Positions 9,321 through 18,026 of a stretch of 64,000 nucleotides of DNA are shown here, one piece after another (position 1 is the stretch's first letter; each line of letters begins with the position of its first letter). Source of the DNA: Promineifilum sp. (GTDB lineage: Bacteria > Chloroflexota > Anaerolineae > Promineifilales > Promineifilaceae); the NCBI GenBank assembly GCA_017983515.1, contig JAGOBF010000015.1, forward strand, positions 29,059 to 93,058, written 5' to 3'. The translations under genes were made by a program, and so were the position numbers. The notes below the pieces were generated by a model, which was given only the letters and a program-made list of their open reading frames with translations, did no database searches and was not told the DNA's origin.

Positions 9321-11108
9321 ATGGCCGAATTTGTGCTGGTTTGCGTCGCCTGGCCCTACGCCAACTCCGACATCCATCAGGGTAACGTCACCGGCTCGCA
9401 CCTGCCGGGCGATATCTACGCCCGCTATCATCGTCTGCGAGGCGATTACGTCCTGATGGTCTCGGGTTCCGACAGCCACGGCACGCCGGTGACGGTGAAG
9501 GCCGAGGAAGTGGGCCAGAGCAATCTGGAAGTCTACGAGCATTACCACGCCCGCTTCCTGGATCTGTTTCGCCGGCTGGGCATCAGCTACGATCTGTTCA
9601 CCAGCACCCACACCGAGAACCACTTCCAGGTCTCGCAGGACATGTTCACCCGGCTCCTGGAAAACGAGTATCTCTACCGCAAGGTAACGCCGCAGATGTA
9701 TTCGCCGGAGACTGGCACATTTCTGCCCGACCGCTACGTGGAGGGTACCTGCCCTAACTGTGGCTACACCGGCGCGCGCGGCGACCAGTGCGACAACTGC
9801 AACACTCTCTTCGAGAGCGCCGCGCAACTCATCAATCCGCGCAGCAAGCGGGATAACACGTCGCTGGTGCTGCGGGACACGGAGCATTTCTTCCTCGACC
9901 TGCCGGCCATCGCCGCGGATTCGCTATCGGACTGGATCCACGACGACAAGGAGGATTGGCGGCCGCAGGTTATCAACTTCGCCCGCAACTTCATTGACCA
10001 GGGGCTGATCGGCCGTGCCGTTACCCGCGACATGGACTGGGGCATTCCCGTGCCGGTGGACGACGGCTACGACGACAAGGTGCTCTACGTCTGGTTCGAG
10101 GCGGTCATCGGCTATCTTTCGGCGACCATCGAGTGGGCCAAGAACGCCGGCGACCCCGAAGCCTGGCGCGAGTGGTGGTATAACCCGGCCGCGCGCACCC
10201 TTTACTTTATCGGCAAAGACAACATCCCGTTCCACACCGTGATCTGGCCCGCCCAACTGCTGGGCGCGCGCGGTCTCTATGGCGGCAATCCGGAAGCCAA
10301 ACTGAATCTGCCCTACGACGTGCCGGCTAACGAGTTCATGAACATGGAGGGCCGGAAGATCAGCGGCAGCCGCCACTGGGGCGTGTGGATGCTCGATGCC
10401 CTCGACCGCTACGACCCCGATCCGCTGCGCTACTATCTGACGACCAACATGCCGGAGACGCGCGACAGCGACTGGAGTTGGACCGGCTTCATCGAGCGCA
10501 ACAACAACGAACTGGTTGCCAACTGGGGCAACCTGGTCAATCGCGTGCTCAACATGACCCGGCGCTACTTTGGCGGCGTCGTGCCCGAGCCGGGCGAATT
10601 GACCCCGGCCGACGCCGCACTTCTGACGACCCTCGATGTGGGCTTTATCACCGTGGGCGAGTTCTATGAGGGCTGCAAGTTCCGCGCCGCCGTGGCCGAA
10701 ATCCTGCGTCTCTCGTCGCTGGTCAATCAGTATTTGGAAGAGACCAGCCCGTGGACGACCTTCAAGACCGATCCGGCGGCCGCCGGCCGCGCCCTCTACG
10801 TGGCCCTACAAGCCATTAGCGGCCTGAAGGTGCTGTGGGCGCCGGTGCTGCCGTTCACCAGCCAGGCGCTGCACGAGATGCTGGGCGAGGCGGGGACGCT
10901 TTTCGGCGAGCAGGTCGTGCGCCGCTACGATGAGGCGACGCGCAGCCATATGGCGCTGACCTATGACGCCGGCCCGGCCGCCGGCCGCTGGGAGCGGGCC
11001 GACATCCCCGTCGGGCGGCAACTGCCGCCACCGCAACCGATGTTCAAGAAGCTGGAGCCGGCGCTGGCCGAGCAGGAGTTGGCCGCGCTGGGGTCGAAAC
11101 CGGACTAA
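9321..11108 (+). CDS. metG: Methionyl-tRNA synthetase
   Basis: A 595-residue class I aminoacyl-tRNA synthetase charging tRNA-Met. The N-terminus VCVAWPYANSDIHQGNVTGS carries the HIGH-type motif. A zinc knuckle CPNC...CDNC lies at about 144-160, and the KMSKS counterpart is KISGS near 345. The anticodon-binding region follows (NNNELVANWGNLVNRVLN). There is no C-terminal tRNA-binding EMAP/OB domain, as in shorter bacterial forms. It starts 3 bases after the preceding stop and lies 38 bases before nurA. Confidence 0.97.
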   Translation: MAEFVLVCVAWPYANSDIHQGNVTGSHLPGDIYARYHRLRGDYVLMVSGSDSHGTPVTVKAEEVGQSNLEVYEHYHARFLDLFRRLGISYDLFTSTHTENHFQVSQDMFTRLLENEYLYRKVTPQMYSPETGTFLPDRYVEGTCPNCGYTGARGDQCDNCNTLFESAAQLINPRSKRDNTSLVLRDTEHFFLDLPAIAADSLSDWIHDDKEDWRPQVINFARNFIDQGLIGRAVTRDMDWGIPVPVDDGYDDKVLYVWFEAVIGYLSATIEWAKNAGDPEAWREWWYNPAARTLYFIGKDNIPFHTVIWPAQLLGARGLYGGNPEAKLNLPYDVPANEFMNMEGRKISGSRHWGVWMLDALDRYDPDPLRYYLTTNMPETRDSDWSWTGFIERNNNELVANWGNLVNRVLNMTRRYFGGVVPEPGELTPADAALLTTLDVGFITVGEFYEGCKFRAAVAEILRLSSLVNQYLEETSPWTTFKTDPAAAGRALYVALQAISGLKVLWAPVLPFTSQALHEMLGEAGTLFGEQVVRRYDEATRSHMALTYDAGPAAGRWERADIPVGRQLPPPQPMFKKLEPALAEQELAALGSKPD

Positions 11109-11146
11109 TTCGCGTCGCTAGCTCATGCGTGCTACACTCACGCGCC

Positions 11147-12403
11147 ATGACCCTGGAACTTGACCGCCTGGCCCCTGAGTTGCAGCAAATGGCGATGGCC
11201 GCCGCGGCGCTGCGCCAATCCCAACTTCGTCGCGCCGAGCAATTGCGCGAACTGTTAGTCGAACGGGCGACGGACTGGGCCGGCATCCGCGCTGGACTGA
11301 AGGCGGCCGAAACGGCGGCCGACCGCAAGTATTTCCGCGCCGCCGCGCCGCTGTCTGAGCGTGAACCCCTTGACCGGCCCATTTCGCCCGGCCTGCCCCC
11401 GCCGCAAGCGACCATCATCGCCGGGGACGGCTCGCAGATCATGCCCGACCGTCACGCCGCTTTTCTCTATTATCTGATCAACATCGGCGTCATCGTCTAT
11501 CATCACGGTGAAGGACGCGCGCCCCACACTCAGACGTTTCCGCAAATCTTTTATCCCCAGATCGACGATGACCTGACTGAGGACGAACCCGTCTTTGACA
11601 AGAGCCAGGTGACAATTGCCCGCGACCGGGCGGAGATCGAGACCCTGGCTAATCTATCGACGGCGTATCGCGGCGCTTCCGGCCGCGTGCTTACTCTGCT
11701 GGACCAGCGTTTGCTCTACTGGCCCATGCTCGGCGAGCGGGGCAGCGCAGATAAGGTCGTCGCCGACTGGACGCGGGCCATGCGCCACATCTATGAGACG
11801 GGCGCGCTGATGGCCGGCTACATCGACCGCCCTGGCAAGCGTTCGGTGGTGACGATGCTCCAGACGCTGCTCGACGAGCCGGACATGGATTGGAAGTCTT
11901 TGGGCAAGCGGCCGGTGGGCAATGAACTGACCGACGCCGGTCTTTATGCCACCCTGTTGGGCCCCGGCCAGCGCAGCCCGGTCTTCGTCGACATCTCGCC
12001 CGCCAACCACCGCTTCGCCGAGGAAGACCCCAACATCGAGGTGTGCTTCTTCTACCTGAACGCCGGTGCCAGTAATCTGTTTGTGGAAGACGGACTGGAT
12101 CCCAACGGCGAGGCCCGGGCGGTGGCGCGGGTGGATATCCCGCGCTGGGTGGCCGAGGACCCGGCGGCCGTGGCCGATGTGCACGCGCTGATCTACGACC
12201 AGTGCCGCATCTTCGGCCGCTACCCCTATGCCCTGGCACGAGCCGACGAGCTGGCCGTCGTGGGGCGCGACGACGAAGTCAATCTCAACGTGATGATCGA
12301 TTTGGCCATGCAGCGCGCCGGTGTCAGCGGCAGCGAGACGTCGAAACAAAGCGGTAAGGACAGCACCCGCGGCGCTCGCACGCCGTACAAGATGGGCGTC
12401 TGA
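11147..12403 (+). CDS. nurA: NurA-type DNA double-strand-break nuclease
   Basis: A 418-residue NurA-family protein, a 5'-to-3' nuclease that resects DNA ends together with HerA. The first NurA motif IIAGDGSQI (near 90) carries a metal-binding Asp. Further conserved-looking acidic and aromatic stretches follow (FVDISPANHRFAEED, EVCFFYLNAGA). An upstream in-frame GTG at 11129 exists, but the ATG at 11147 starts the family-like sequence TLELDRLAPELQQM. A TACACT element lies about 10 bases before this ATG, so a leaderless transcript is possible. It is followed by the HAS-barrel-like gene and herA. Confidence 0.88.
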   Translation: MTLELDRLAPELQQMAMAAAALRQSQLRRAEQLRELLVERATDWAGIRAGLKAAETAADRKYFRAAAPLSEREPLDRPISPGLPPPQATIIAGDGSQIMPDRHAAFLYYLINIGVIVYHHGEGRAPHTQTFPQIFYPQIDDDLTEDEPVFDKSQVTIARDRAEIETLANLSTAYRGASGRVLTLLDQRLLYWPMLGERGSADKVVADWTRAMRHIYETGALMAGYIDRPGKRSVVTMLQTLLDEPDMDWKSLGKRPVGNELTDAGLYATLLGPGQRSPVFVDISPANHRFAEEDPNIEVCFFYLNAGASNLFVEDGLDPNGEARAVARVDIPRWVAEDPAAVADVHALIYDQCRIFGRYPYALARADELAVVGRDDEVNLNVMIDLAMQRAGVSGSETSKQSGKDSTRGARTPYKMGV

Positions 12404-12425
12404 TTCCGGATGGGGAGCAGGGAGG

Positions 12426-12492
12426 AAGCCTCCGCAGATTTAGCAGATCGAGGAACAGAAGATCTGCCTAATCTGCGGACAAGGCTTTTTCT
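12426..12492 (+). terminator. Long hairpin with T-run between nurA and the next gene
   Basis: The arms 12432-12449 and 12461-12478 pair over 18 bases with one mismatch. The outer pair aagcct/aggctt (12426-12431 and 12482-12487) extends the stem, and a T-run follows. It looks like an intrinsic terminator made from the ccgcagattt repeat family. If active it would make herA expression depend on read-through or a second promoter. Confidence 0.6.
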
Positions 12493-12534
12493 CTTGTCCA
12501 CTTCAACTGCATGAAATTTCTTGGAGAGGATATT

Positions 12535-13200
12535 ATGTCGGATTTGAGAACAGGGTGGCCCAGGGCGGAAGCGCCCATCGGCCGCGTGCTGCGGGCGGGG
12601 ACGGTCGGCTTCATCATCGGCTGCCAGGTGCAGCAGCTCTCCGGGCCGTCGTTCGGCTGTCTGGTGAAAGCCCAGCCAGTGGACGAGCGCGAAGCTATCT
12701 TCGGCCTCATCTACGACATGAACGTCGCCGACGATCCTCTCGTCCGGCGGCTGATCCTGGCCGACAGCCCGCGCGAGGAAGTGATCAACGACCAGCGCCA
12801 GAACCGGCTGCTGCCCATTGAGATGAGTGTGCTGTGCGTGGGCTACTGCCTCAACAGCCGCTTCTACCACGGCCTGCCGCCCCGGCCGCCGCTCAACCTT
12901 GACCCCGTGCACCTGTGTCACGATACGGACGAGCTAGTCCGCTTCACCGACCACCTCGGCTATCTGCGGCTCATCCTGCGCGCGGCCGACGCGGGGGTGC
13001 CCGTCGACCAGCTTCTCGTGGCCCATGTGCAAGACGTCTATCGGCTGCGCGGCCACGACGTCGACTGGGCGGCGACCGTCATTAATGAGGTCATCGAACT
13101 GTTGCGCAGTGATTATGACACCCTTGTGCCCGTGCTCGAAGCGCTGGGCGAAGCGCTGCCCGGCTTGGCCGGCGACGCCACCGCAGTGGGAGGCTTTTAA
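12535..13200 (+). CDS. HAS-barrel-like accessory protein of the NurA-HerA operon
   Basis: A 221-residue protein between nurA and herA. Its N-terminal 110 residues (PIGRVLRAGTVGFIIGCQV, then SFGCLVKAQ and IFGLIYDMNV) have the alternating beta pattern of HAS-barrel domains, which are normally found at the N-terminus of HerA/FtsK-like ATPases. The C-terminal half is helical (HLGYLRLILRAADAGVPVDQ). The start at 12535 has ggagagg just upstream. Its stop overlaps the herA ATG by one base (TAATG), so the two are translationally coupled. A role as HerA partner or loader is inferred. Confidence 0.7.
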   Translation: MSDLRTGWPRAEAPIGRVLRAGTVGFIIGCQVQQLSGPSFGCLVKAQPVDEREAIFGLIYDMNVADDPLVRRLILADSPREEVINDQRQNRLLPIEMSVLCVGYCLNSRFYHGLPPRPPLNLDPVHLCHDTDELVRFTDHLGYLRLILRAADAGVPVDQLLVAHVQDVYRLRGHDVDWAATVINEVIELLRSDYDTLVPVLEALGEALPGLAGDATAVGGF

Positions 13201-14960
13201 TGTTTGATTTGCCGTCACTGACCCCTGATGGGCTCGGCGCCAACGGCTCGGCCGCTGACAGTGGCCCGCTGGGCTATATCGTTGGCGGGGGATTGAAAAG
13301 CGGCCTGCGCGTGCGCCTGACCGTCCCGGCCGACACCGTGCAGGAAGGCGGGTTCGTCGTCTGCGAGACACCGCGCTACCGTTACTACGGTCTCGTCACC
13401 GACCTGCAACTCGGCGCCACCGACCCCCGTTTCGCCGACGAGAAGTCTGACCGCCTGCCCGCCGCCATCCGCGACGCGCTGTACGGCAAGACACTGTACA
13501 CGACGCTGGAAATGTACTCGACGCTGCTGGTCGATCTGGGGCCGGAGCTGATGTCGGCGGAGCGCGAAGCGTGGCAGGCGCGCGTCGACCAGGGCGAGGA
13601 GAACCCCGGCCCGAAGCCGGTGAAGACCGTGCCCGCCCACCACGCGCCGGTGCGCCCAGCCGACGTGGCCGACGTGGAGGCTATCTTCGGCCGGGAAGGG
13701 GGGGCCAACTTCGTCATTGGCCACACCATCGAGCAGGGCTACCCGGTCTGTCTCGACCTGGAGCGCTTTGTCAAGCGCAGCAGCGGCATCTTCGGGGCCA
13801 CCGGCACGGGCAAGAGCTTCCTGACGCGCATGGTACTGGCCGGGCTGATGAAGACCGACGTGGCCGCGGCGCTGGTGTTCGACATGCATAACGAGTATGG
13901 CTTCGACGCGGCCGACTCGGACCGCAACGAGCGGGTCAACGGCCTGAAGAGCCTCTTCCGCTCCAAAGTGGAGGTGGCCGCGTTGGGCCCCGGTTCGATG
14001 GCCGGGAGCAATCGCCCCGACTTCGATGTGATACTGGCGGCCGAGGAATTCACGATCCAGGATATCCTGCTCATCAGCGAGAAGCTGAGCCTGACCGAAA
14101 CCAGCGCCGCGACCCTGAGCGCACTGGAGCGGTCGTTTGGCGACAAATGGTTCAGCAAGTTCATGGCGATGGATCCCACAGCCGAGGAACTTGACCCCGA
14201 CACCGGCAAGAAGCATCCTGCGGTGCATTCGGTCGCCTTCTGGGCCAGGCAAGCTAACGTGAATGAGGAAGCGGCCAAGGGCCTCTACCGCCGCCTGAAG
14301 CCGATCTACGACAAGCCCTATATCGTCGAGAAGCCGGTGGTGGACGCCGTGACGGAGATCGTCAACCGACTGGAGCACGGCCGCCACGTTATTCTGTCAT
14401 TCGGCCGTTTCGAGTCGGAGGAGGATTACCTGCTGGTGTCCAACATCCTGACCCGCCGCATCCGTGATCGCTGGGTGGAGGCCACGGAGCAGCACAAAGG
14501 GGGCCATACGACGGCCGCGCCACGTCCGCTGGTCATCGTCGTGGAGGAAGCCCACAAGCTGCTCAGCCCCGGCGTCTCGCGCCAGACGGCCTTCGGCAAG
14601 ATCGCCCGCGAGCTGCGCAAGTACAATGTGACGCTGCTCATCGTCGACCAGCGGCCGTCGGGCATCGACGACGAGGTGATGTCGCAACTGGGCACGCGGG
14701 TCACGGGTTGGCTGGGCGACGAGGACGACATTCGCGCCGTGCTCAGCGGGCTGGCCGGCCGCGACCAGTTGCGCGGCATGCTGGCCCGCTTGCAAGAGAA
14801 GGAAGAGGTGCTGCTGCTGGGCTGGGGCGTCAAGATGCCCATCCCGGTCCGCTCGCGGCGCTATGACAAGAAGTTTTATGACGAGATGCGCGGGCAGGCG
14901 GCCACCTCCGCGCCCGAGAAGCGCTACACGCGGGAAGATGCCAACCGCGACTTATTTTAG
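13200..14960 (+). CDS. herA: HerA-type DNA translocase ATPase
   Basis: A 586-residue FtsK/HerA-superfamily ATPase. An N-terminal beta region (about 15-90) precedes the motor. Walker A is GATGTGKSF near 199, Walker B is VIVVEEAHKLLS near 446, and an Arg/Gln sensor-like stretch (LLIVDQRPSGIDDEVMSQLG) follows. HerA hexamers pump DNA and work with NurA in end resection. Some NurA-HerA or HerA-effector pairs act in phage defence, but this operon sits among housekeeping genes. Expression is probably coupled to the upstream gene through the one-base overlap. Confidence 0.92.
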   Translation: MFDLPSLTPDGLGANGSAADSGPLGYIVGGGLKSGLRVRLTVPADTVQEGGFVVCETPRYRYYGLVTDLQLGATDPRFADEKSDRLPAAIRDALYGKTLYTTLEMYSTLLVDLGPELMSAEREAWQARVDQGEENPGPKPVKTVPAHHAPVRPADVADVEAIFGREGGANFVIGHTIEQGYPVCLDLERFVKRSSGIFGATGTGKSFLTRMVLAGLMKTDVAAALVFDMHNEYGFDAADSDRNERVNGLKSLFRSKVEVAALGPGSMAGSNRPDFDVILAAEEFTIQDILLISEKLSLTETSAATLSALERSFGDKWFSKFMAMDPTAEELDPDTGKKHPAVHSVAFWARQANVNEEAAKGLYRRLKPIYDKPYIVEKPVVDAVTEIVNRLEHGRHVILSFGRFESEEDYLLVSNILTRRIRDRWVEATEQHKGGHTTAAPRPLVIVVEEAHKLLSPGVSRQTAFGKIARELRKYNVTLLIVDQRPSGIDDEVMSQLGTRVTGWLGDEDDIRAVLSGLAGRDQLRGMLARLQEKEEVLLLGWGVKMPIPVRSRRYDKKFYDEMRGQAATSAPEKRYTREDANRDLF

Positions 14961-14969
14961 GCTGCGTCC

Positions 14970-15006
14970 GGAAACCGGGTTTGGTCAGAACGAGCCTGGT
15001 TTGTCC
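14970..15006. repeat. AAACCGGG/CCTGGTTT hairpin repeat after herA
   Basis: An imperfect inverted repeat 10 bases after the herA stop. A closely related copy lies 14 bases after the uvrA stop (45425-45458). It probably serves as a 3'-end hairpin. Confidence 0.5.
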
Positions 15007-15042
15007 GCCTCCTACATGGATTACGCCGGCAACCCTCTCTAG

Positions 15043-15071
15043 TTGTCCATTCGCGGCCGCTATGCTACTAT
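15043..15071 (+). promoter_or_regulatory. Promoter for the PIN-TRAM leader
   Basis: TTGTCC (15043-15048) and TACTAT (15066-15071) are 17 bases apart, and the -10 is preceded by TGC (extended form). A start site near 15078 would give a leader of about 325 nucleotides. Confidence 0.5.
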
Positions 15072-15077
15072 CTGCGC

Positions 15078-15321
15078 ATTATCCTTCATTCATCGATGCG
15101 CTTGATTGGTCTTATTTATTGTGACTCATTTTATTACTCGCGTTGATTTGGTTTCTCTGCCGCCTGGGGTGTGTCGCCTGACTCACAGGCCGCTTCGTGC
15201 CATGCGTTAATCATCACGGGATCAGGTAAACAAAAAGACCTTGCGAGCGCGCCGCGACCCACGGGGGCCGGCAACCCGATCGATTGTGAATGGTGGATGC
15301 ATGACATGCATTCACCTTTTT
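15078..15321 (+). ncRNA. Putative structured leader or small RNA ending in a terminator
   Basis: Between the promoter and the terminator lie several potential helices: GCCTG/CAGGC near 15175, AGGT/ACCT near 15225-15242, and a GC-rich core with gccggcaaccc near 15268. It does not match a riboswitch core that I can name. The position suggests either an attenuating leader of the PIN-TRAM gene or an independent small RNA. Confidence 0.35.
15292..15321 (+). terminator. Intrinsic terminator upstream of the PIN-TRAM gene
   Basis: An 11-bp stem (GGTGGATGCAT / ATGCATTCACC, one G-U pair) with loop GAC is followed directly by TTTTT. It ends 82 bases before the PIN-TRAM ATG and about 330 bases after the herA stop. 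Confidence 0.8.
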
Positions 15322-15403
15322 CGTTTTATCAGGGAAGTTCGTCGCTCCCGCCGTTAACATTCATTTTCATTGATCATCTTTGATTTGGAGTCATTCATTC
15401 ATC

Positions 15404-16489
15404 ATGGGATCACGTATTGAATTCATCTCAAGACTCATCGGGGCGCTCGTCCTGGCGACGGCTTTGGCCATCATCGGCGTGCAGCTGGCCAACATGCTCA
15501 ACCTCGATCCGCTGCGCTACGGCATCGCCTTTGGCGTCGGCGGCGGCGTGCTGGGGGCAGTGCTGGGCTTTCTCTTCACGCCCTATTTGACCGTCCGACC
15601 GATCAACTACATCCGGCAAGCCTTGTCGGCCATGCCGCTGGAGCGCCTGGTGGCCTTGTTGTTGGGCGTCTTCCTGGGCCTCATCGCTGCCGCCCTGTTC
15701 GCCATTCCCCTGTCGCAACTGCCGTCGCCGCTCAAGGAGATTTTGCCGCTGGCAACGGCGCTGGGGTTTTGCTATCTGGGCGCAGTGCTGATGATGAACC
15801 GCTACCGCGACCTGCGTGAGTTGGCCGGCAATATCCGCTTTCCGCGTGCCGAGCACAAGGCCGCGGCCGCAGCCGTGGCCGTGATCGAGGAGAGCGAGGA
15901 TACTAACGTCATCCTGCTGGACACCAGCGTAATCATCGACGGCCGCATTCTCGACATCGGCCGCACCGGCTTCATCCGCCACACGCTGCTGGTGCCCAAC
16001 TTCGTGCTGCGGGAGTTGCAGCACATTGCCGACAGCGCCGACAGCCTGCGGCGCAATCGCGGCCGTCGCGGGCTGGACATTCTGAGCATGTTGCAGAACG
16101 AGTCGCCCGTTCCGGTGCGCATCACCGACCTGGACGCCCCCCAGACGCGCGACGCTGACAGCAAGCTCGTGGTGTTGGCCCGTCGTCTCAGTTGTCCGAT
16201 CATGACCAACGACTACAACCTCAACAAGGTCGCCGAGTTGCAGGGTATCACCGTGCTCAATATCAATGACCTGGCTAACGCCGTCAAGGCCTCGCTGCTG
16301 CCGGGCGAGGAACTGCGCGTGACCATTATCCAGGAAGGCAAGGAGTATGGTCAGGGCGTGGGCTATCTCGATGACGGCACGATGGTCGTCGTTGAGGACG
16401 GGCAGCGGGTACTGAACCGCACGGAGAATGTCGTCGTGACCAAGGTGTTGCAGACGGCCGCCGGGCGGATGATCTTTGCTAAACTATAA
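15404..16489 (+). CDS. PIN-TRAM domain membrane protein (YacL-like)
   Basis: A 361-residue protein. Four hydrophobic segments fill the first 130 residues or so. A PIN nuclease domain follows, with LLDTSVIIDGRILDIG (about 172-187), DADSKLVVLA and TNDYNL carrying the acidic metal ligands. A C-terminal TRAM domain (about 300-355, EGKEYGQGVGYLDDGTMVVVE) probably binds RNA. This is the YacL-type architecture, often next to isoprenoid or cysS genes, and here cysS follows 94 bases later. The ATG at 15404 was chosen; an in-frame TTG at 15380 is possible. Confidence 0.9.
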   Translation: MGSRIEFISRLIGALVLATALAIIGVQLANMLNLDPLRYGIAFGVGGGVLGAVLGFLFTPYLTVRPINYIRQALSAMPLERLVALLLGVFLGLIAAALFAIPLSQLPSPLKEILPLATALGFCYLGAVLMMNRYRDLRELAGNIRFPRAEHKAAAAAVAVIEESEDTNVILLDTSVIIDGRILDIGRTGFIRHTLLVPNFVLRELQHIADSADSLRRNRGRRGLDILSMLQNESPVPVRITDLDAPQTRDADSKLVVLARRLSCPIMTNDYNLNKVAELQGITVLNINDLANAVKASLLPGEELRVTIIQEGKEYGQGVGYLDDGTMVVVEDGQRVLNRTENVVVTKVLQTAAGRMIFAKL

Positions 16490-16496
16490 ATTCAGG

Positions 16497-16580
16497 ATAC
16501 GAAATACGAGTGAAGCACGCGCCCCTGGTTTCGTGCCTCCTATCTCGAATCCGTATCTCTGATCTCGTATCTCGGAGTTA
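16497..16580. repeat. Inverted gatacgaa/ttcgtatc-type repeat
   Basis: The gap before cysS contains gatacgaaatacgag and, further on, ctcgaatccgtatc plus two more cgtatct words. Together they can fold into a long imperfect hairpin. It looks like another dispersed intergenic repeat. Confidence 0.4.
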
Positions 16581-16583
16581 ACT

Positions 16584-18026
16584 ATGTCACTCAGGATCTA
16601 TAATGTTCTTTCGCGGCAAAAAGAAGAATTTGTGCCCCTGACGCCGGGAAAGGTCAATATCTACGTCTGCGGCCCCACCGTCTACGATTACTCCCACGTC
16701 GGCCACGCCAAGACCTATGTCAGCTTTGACGTCGTCGTCCGCTATCTGCGCTTCCTGGGCTACGATGTCCTCTATGTGCAGAACATCACCGACGTCGGCC
16801 ACATGCTGGAGACGGGCGAGGATCGTATCCTGAGGAAAGCGCGCCAGGCGTCGGCCTTGCCCATGCAGGTGGTCGAGACCTACGCCCGGGCCTACTTCGC
16901 CGACATGGATGCCCTGGGCGTGCAGCGTCCCGATATCAGCCCCCGCGCCAGCGCCCATATTCCCGAACAGATCGCCATGATCGAGCGGCTGATCGAAGAA
17001 GAACACGCCTACGTTAACGACGGCTCAGTTTACTTCAGCGTGGCGTCGTTTCCCGAATACGGCAAGCTGAGCGGCCGCATCGTGGAAGACCTGGAAGAAG
17101 GGGCGCGCGTGACGGTGCGCGAGGACAAGCGCCATCCGGCCGACTTCGCCCTGTGGAAGAAGGCCGAGCCGGAACATATCTTGCGCTGGGCCAGCCCCTG
17201 GGGCGAAGGTTTTCCCGGCTGGCACATCGAATGCTCGGCCATGGCCGCCAAGTATCTGGGCGAGACGTTCGATATCCACGGCGGCGGCATCGACAACATC
17301 TTCCCCCATAACGAATGCGAGATCGCCCAGAGCGAGGCCGCCCACGGCGCGACCTTTGCCCGCTACTGGATGCTGACCGGCTCACTGACGCTCGACAGCG
17401 TCAAGATGAGCAAGAGCCTGGGCAACACGCTGAACATCAGCGACGCGTTGACCCGCTGGCGGCCGGAGGCGATCCGCGCCTTCATCCTTTCCAGCCAGTA
17501 CAGTAACCCGGTCGACATCTCCGACGAGGCGGTGGAGGCGGCCTACAAGGGCTGGCAGCGCATCTGGGGCGCGGTCACGCTGGTGCGCGATCAACTGCGC
17601 CACGCCGCGCCGGGCGAGCCGAGCGCCGAGGCCACGGCGCTGCTGGACGGCACGCGCGAGCAATTCATCGAGCGCATGAACGACGACTTCAATGCCCCCG
17701 GCGCGCTGGCCGTGCTGCAAGACCTGACGCGGGCGGTGAACAGCCTGATCAACGAGGGCGGCCCACAGACGCAAGGTACGCTGGCGGCCATCGACGCCCT
17801 CTTCCGCGAGCTGGGCGGCGGCGTGCTGGGTATTGTGCCCGACAGCGCCGACAGCGGCGGCGACGCGGGGCGCGAGGATGGTTTGGTGCGGCTGCTGATC
17901 GATTTGCGCAAACAGGCTCGCGACAACAAGGAGTGGGCCACGGCCGATACCATCCGCAACAGGCTGAAGGAATTGGGCGTCGTCCTGGAAGACAGAACTG
18001 ATGGCACCATCTGGAAACTCGGCTGA
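16584..18026 (+). CDS. cysS: Cysteinyl-tRNA synthetase
   Basis: A 480-residue class I synthetase charging tRNA-Cys. It has the zinc-ligand Cys in [19 protein letters not shown] with the HIGH-type motif, the second zinc site WHIECSAM and [13 protein letters not shown], and KMSKSLGN near 273-280. The C-terminal DALR-like helical region is complete. The length is normal. It is followed by rlmB, whose start overlaps its 3' end by 26 bases in another frame. Confidence 0.97.
   Translation: MSLRIYNVLSRQKEEFVPLTPGKVNIYVCGPTVYDYSHVGHAKTYVSFDVVVRYLRFLGYDVLYVQNITDVGHMLETGEDRILRKARQASALPMQVVETYARAYFADMDALGVQRPDISPRASAHIPEQIAMIERLIEEEHAYVNDGSVYFSVASFPEYGKLSGRIVEDLEEGARVTVREDKRHPADFALWKKAEPEHILRWASPWGEGFPGWHIECSAMAAKYLGETFDIHGGGIDNIFPHNECEIAQSEAAHGATFARYWMLTGSLTLDSVKMSKSLGNTLNISDALTRWRPEAIRAFILSSQYSNPVDISDEAVEAAYKGWQRIWGAVTLVRDQLRHAAPGEPSAEATALLDGTREQFIERMNDDFNAPGALAVLQDLTRAVNSLINEGGPQTQGTLAAIDALFRELGGGVLGIVPDSADSGGDAGREDGLVRLLIDLRKQARDNKEWATADTIRNRLKELGVVLEDRTDGTIWKLG

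Larger units (their letters stand above)
14961..15403. other. 443-base gap with promoter, structured leader and terminator
   Basis: After herA the gap holds a hairpin repeat (14970-15006), a promoter-like pair (15043-15071), about 220 bases with many short hairpins, a strong terminator (15292-15321) and 80 bases before the PIN-TRAM start. A 70-codon frame at 15171-15383 has no protein-like character and was not accepted. Confidence 0.6.

Noticed and set aside
9321..11108. KISGS instead of KMSKS in MetRS as an anomaly
   Set aside because: Variant second signature motifs are common in bacterial MetRS; all other elements are normal.
15170..15290. SAM-type (S-box or SAM-IV) riboswitch, suggested by gccggcaaccc
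   Set aside because: The rest of the core (P3, GGTGC-type junction and P1 closure) cannot be traced, and the downstream PIN-TRAM gene has no link with methionine. Kept as an unassigned leader only.
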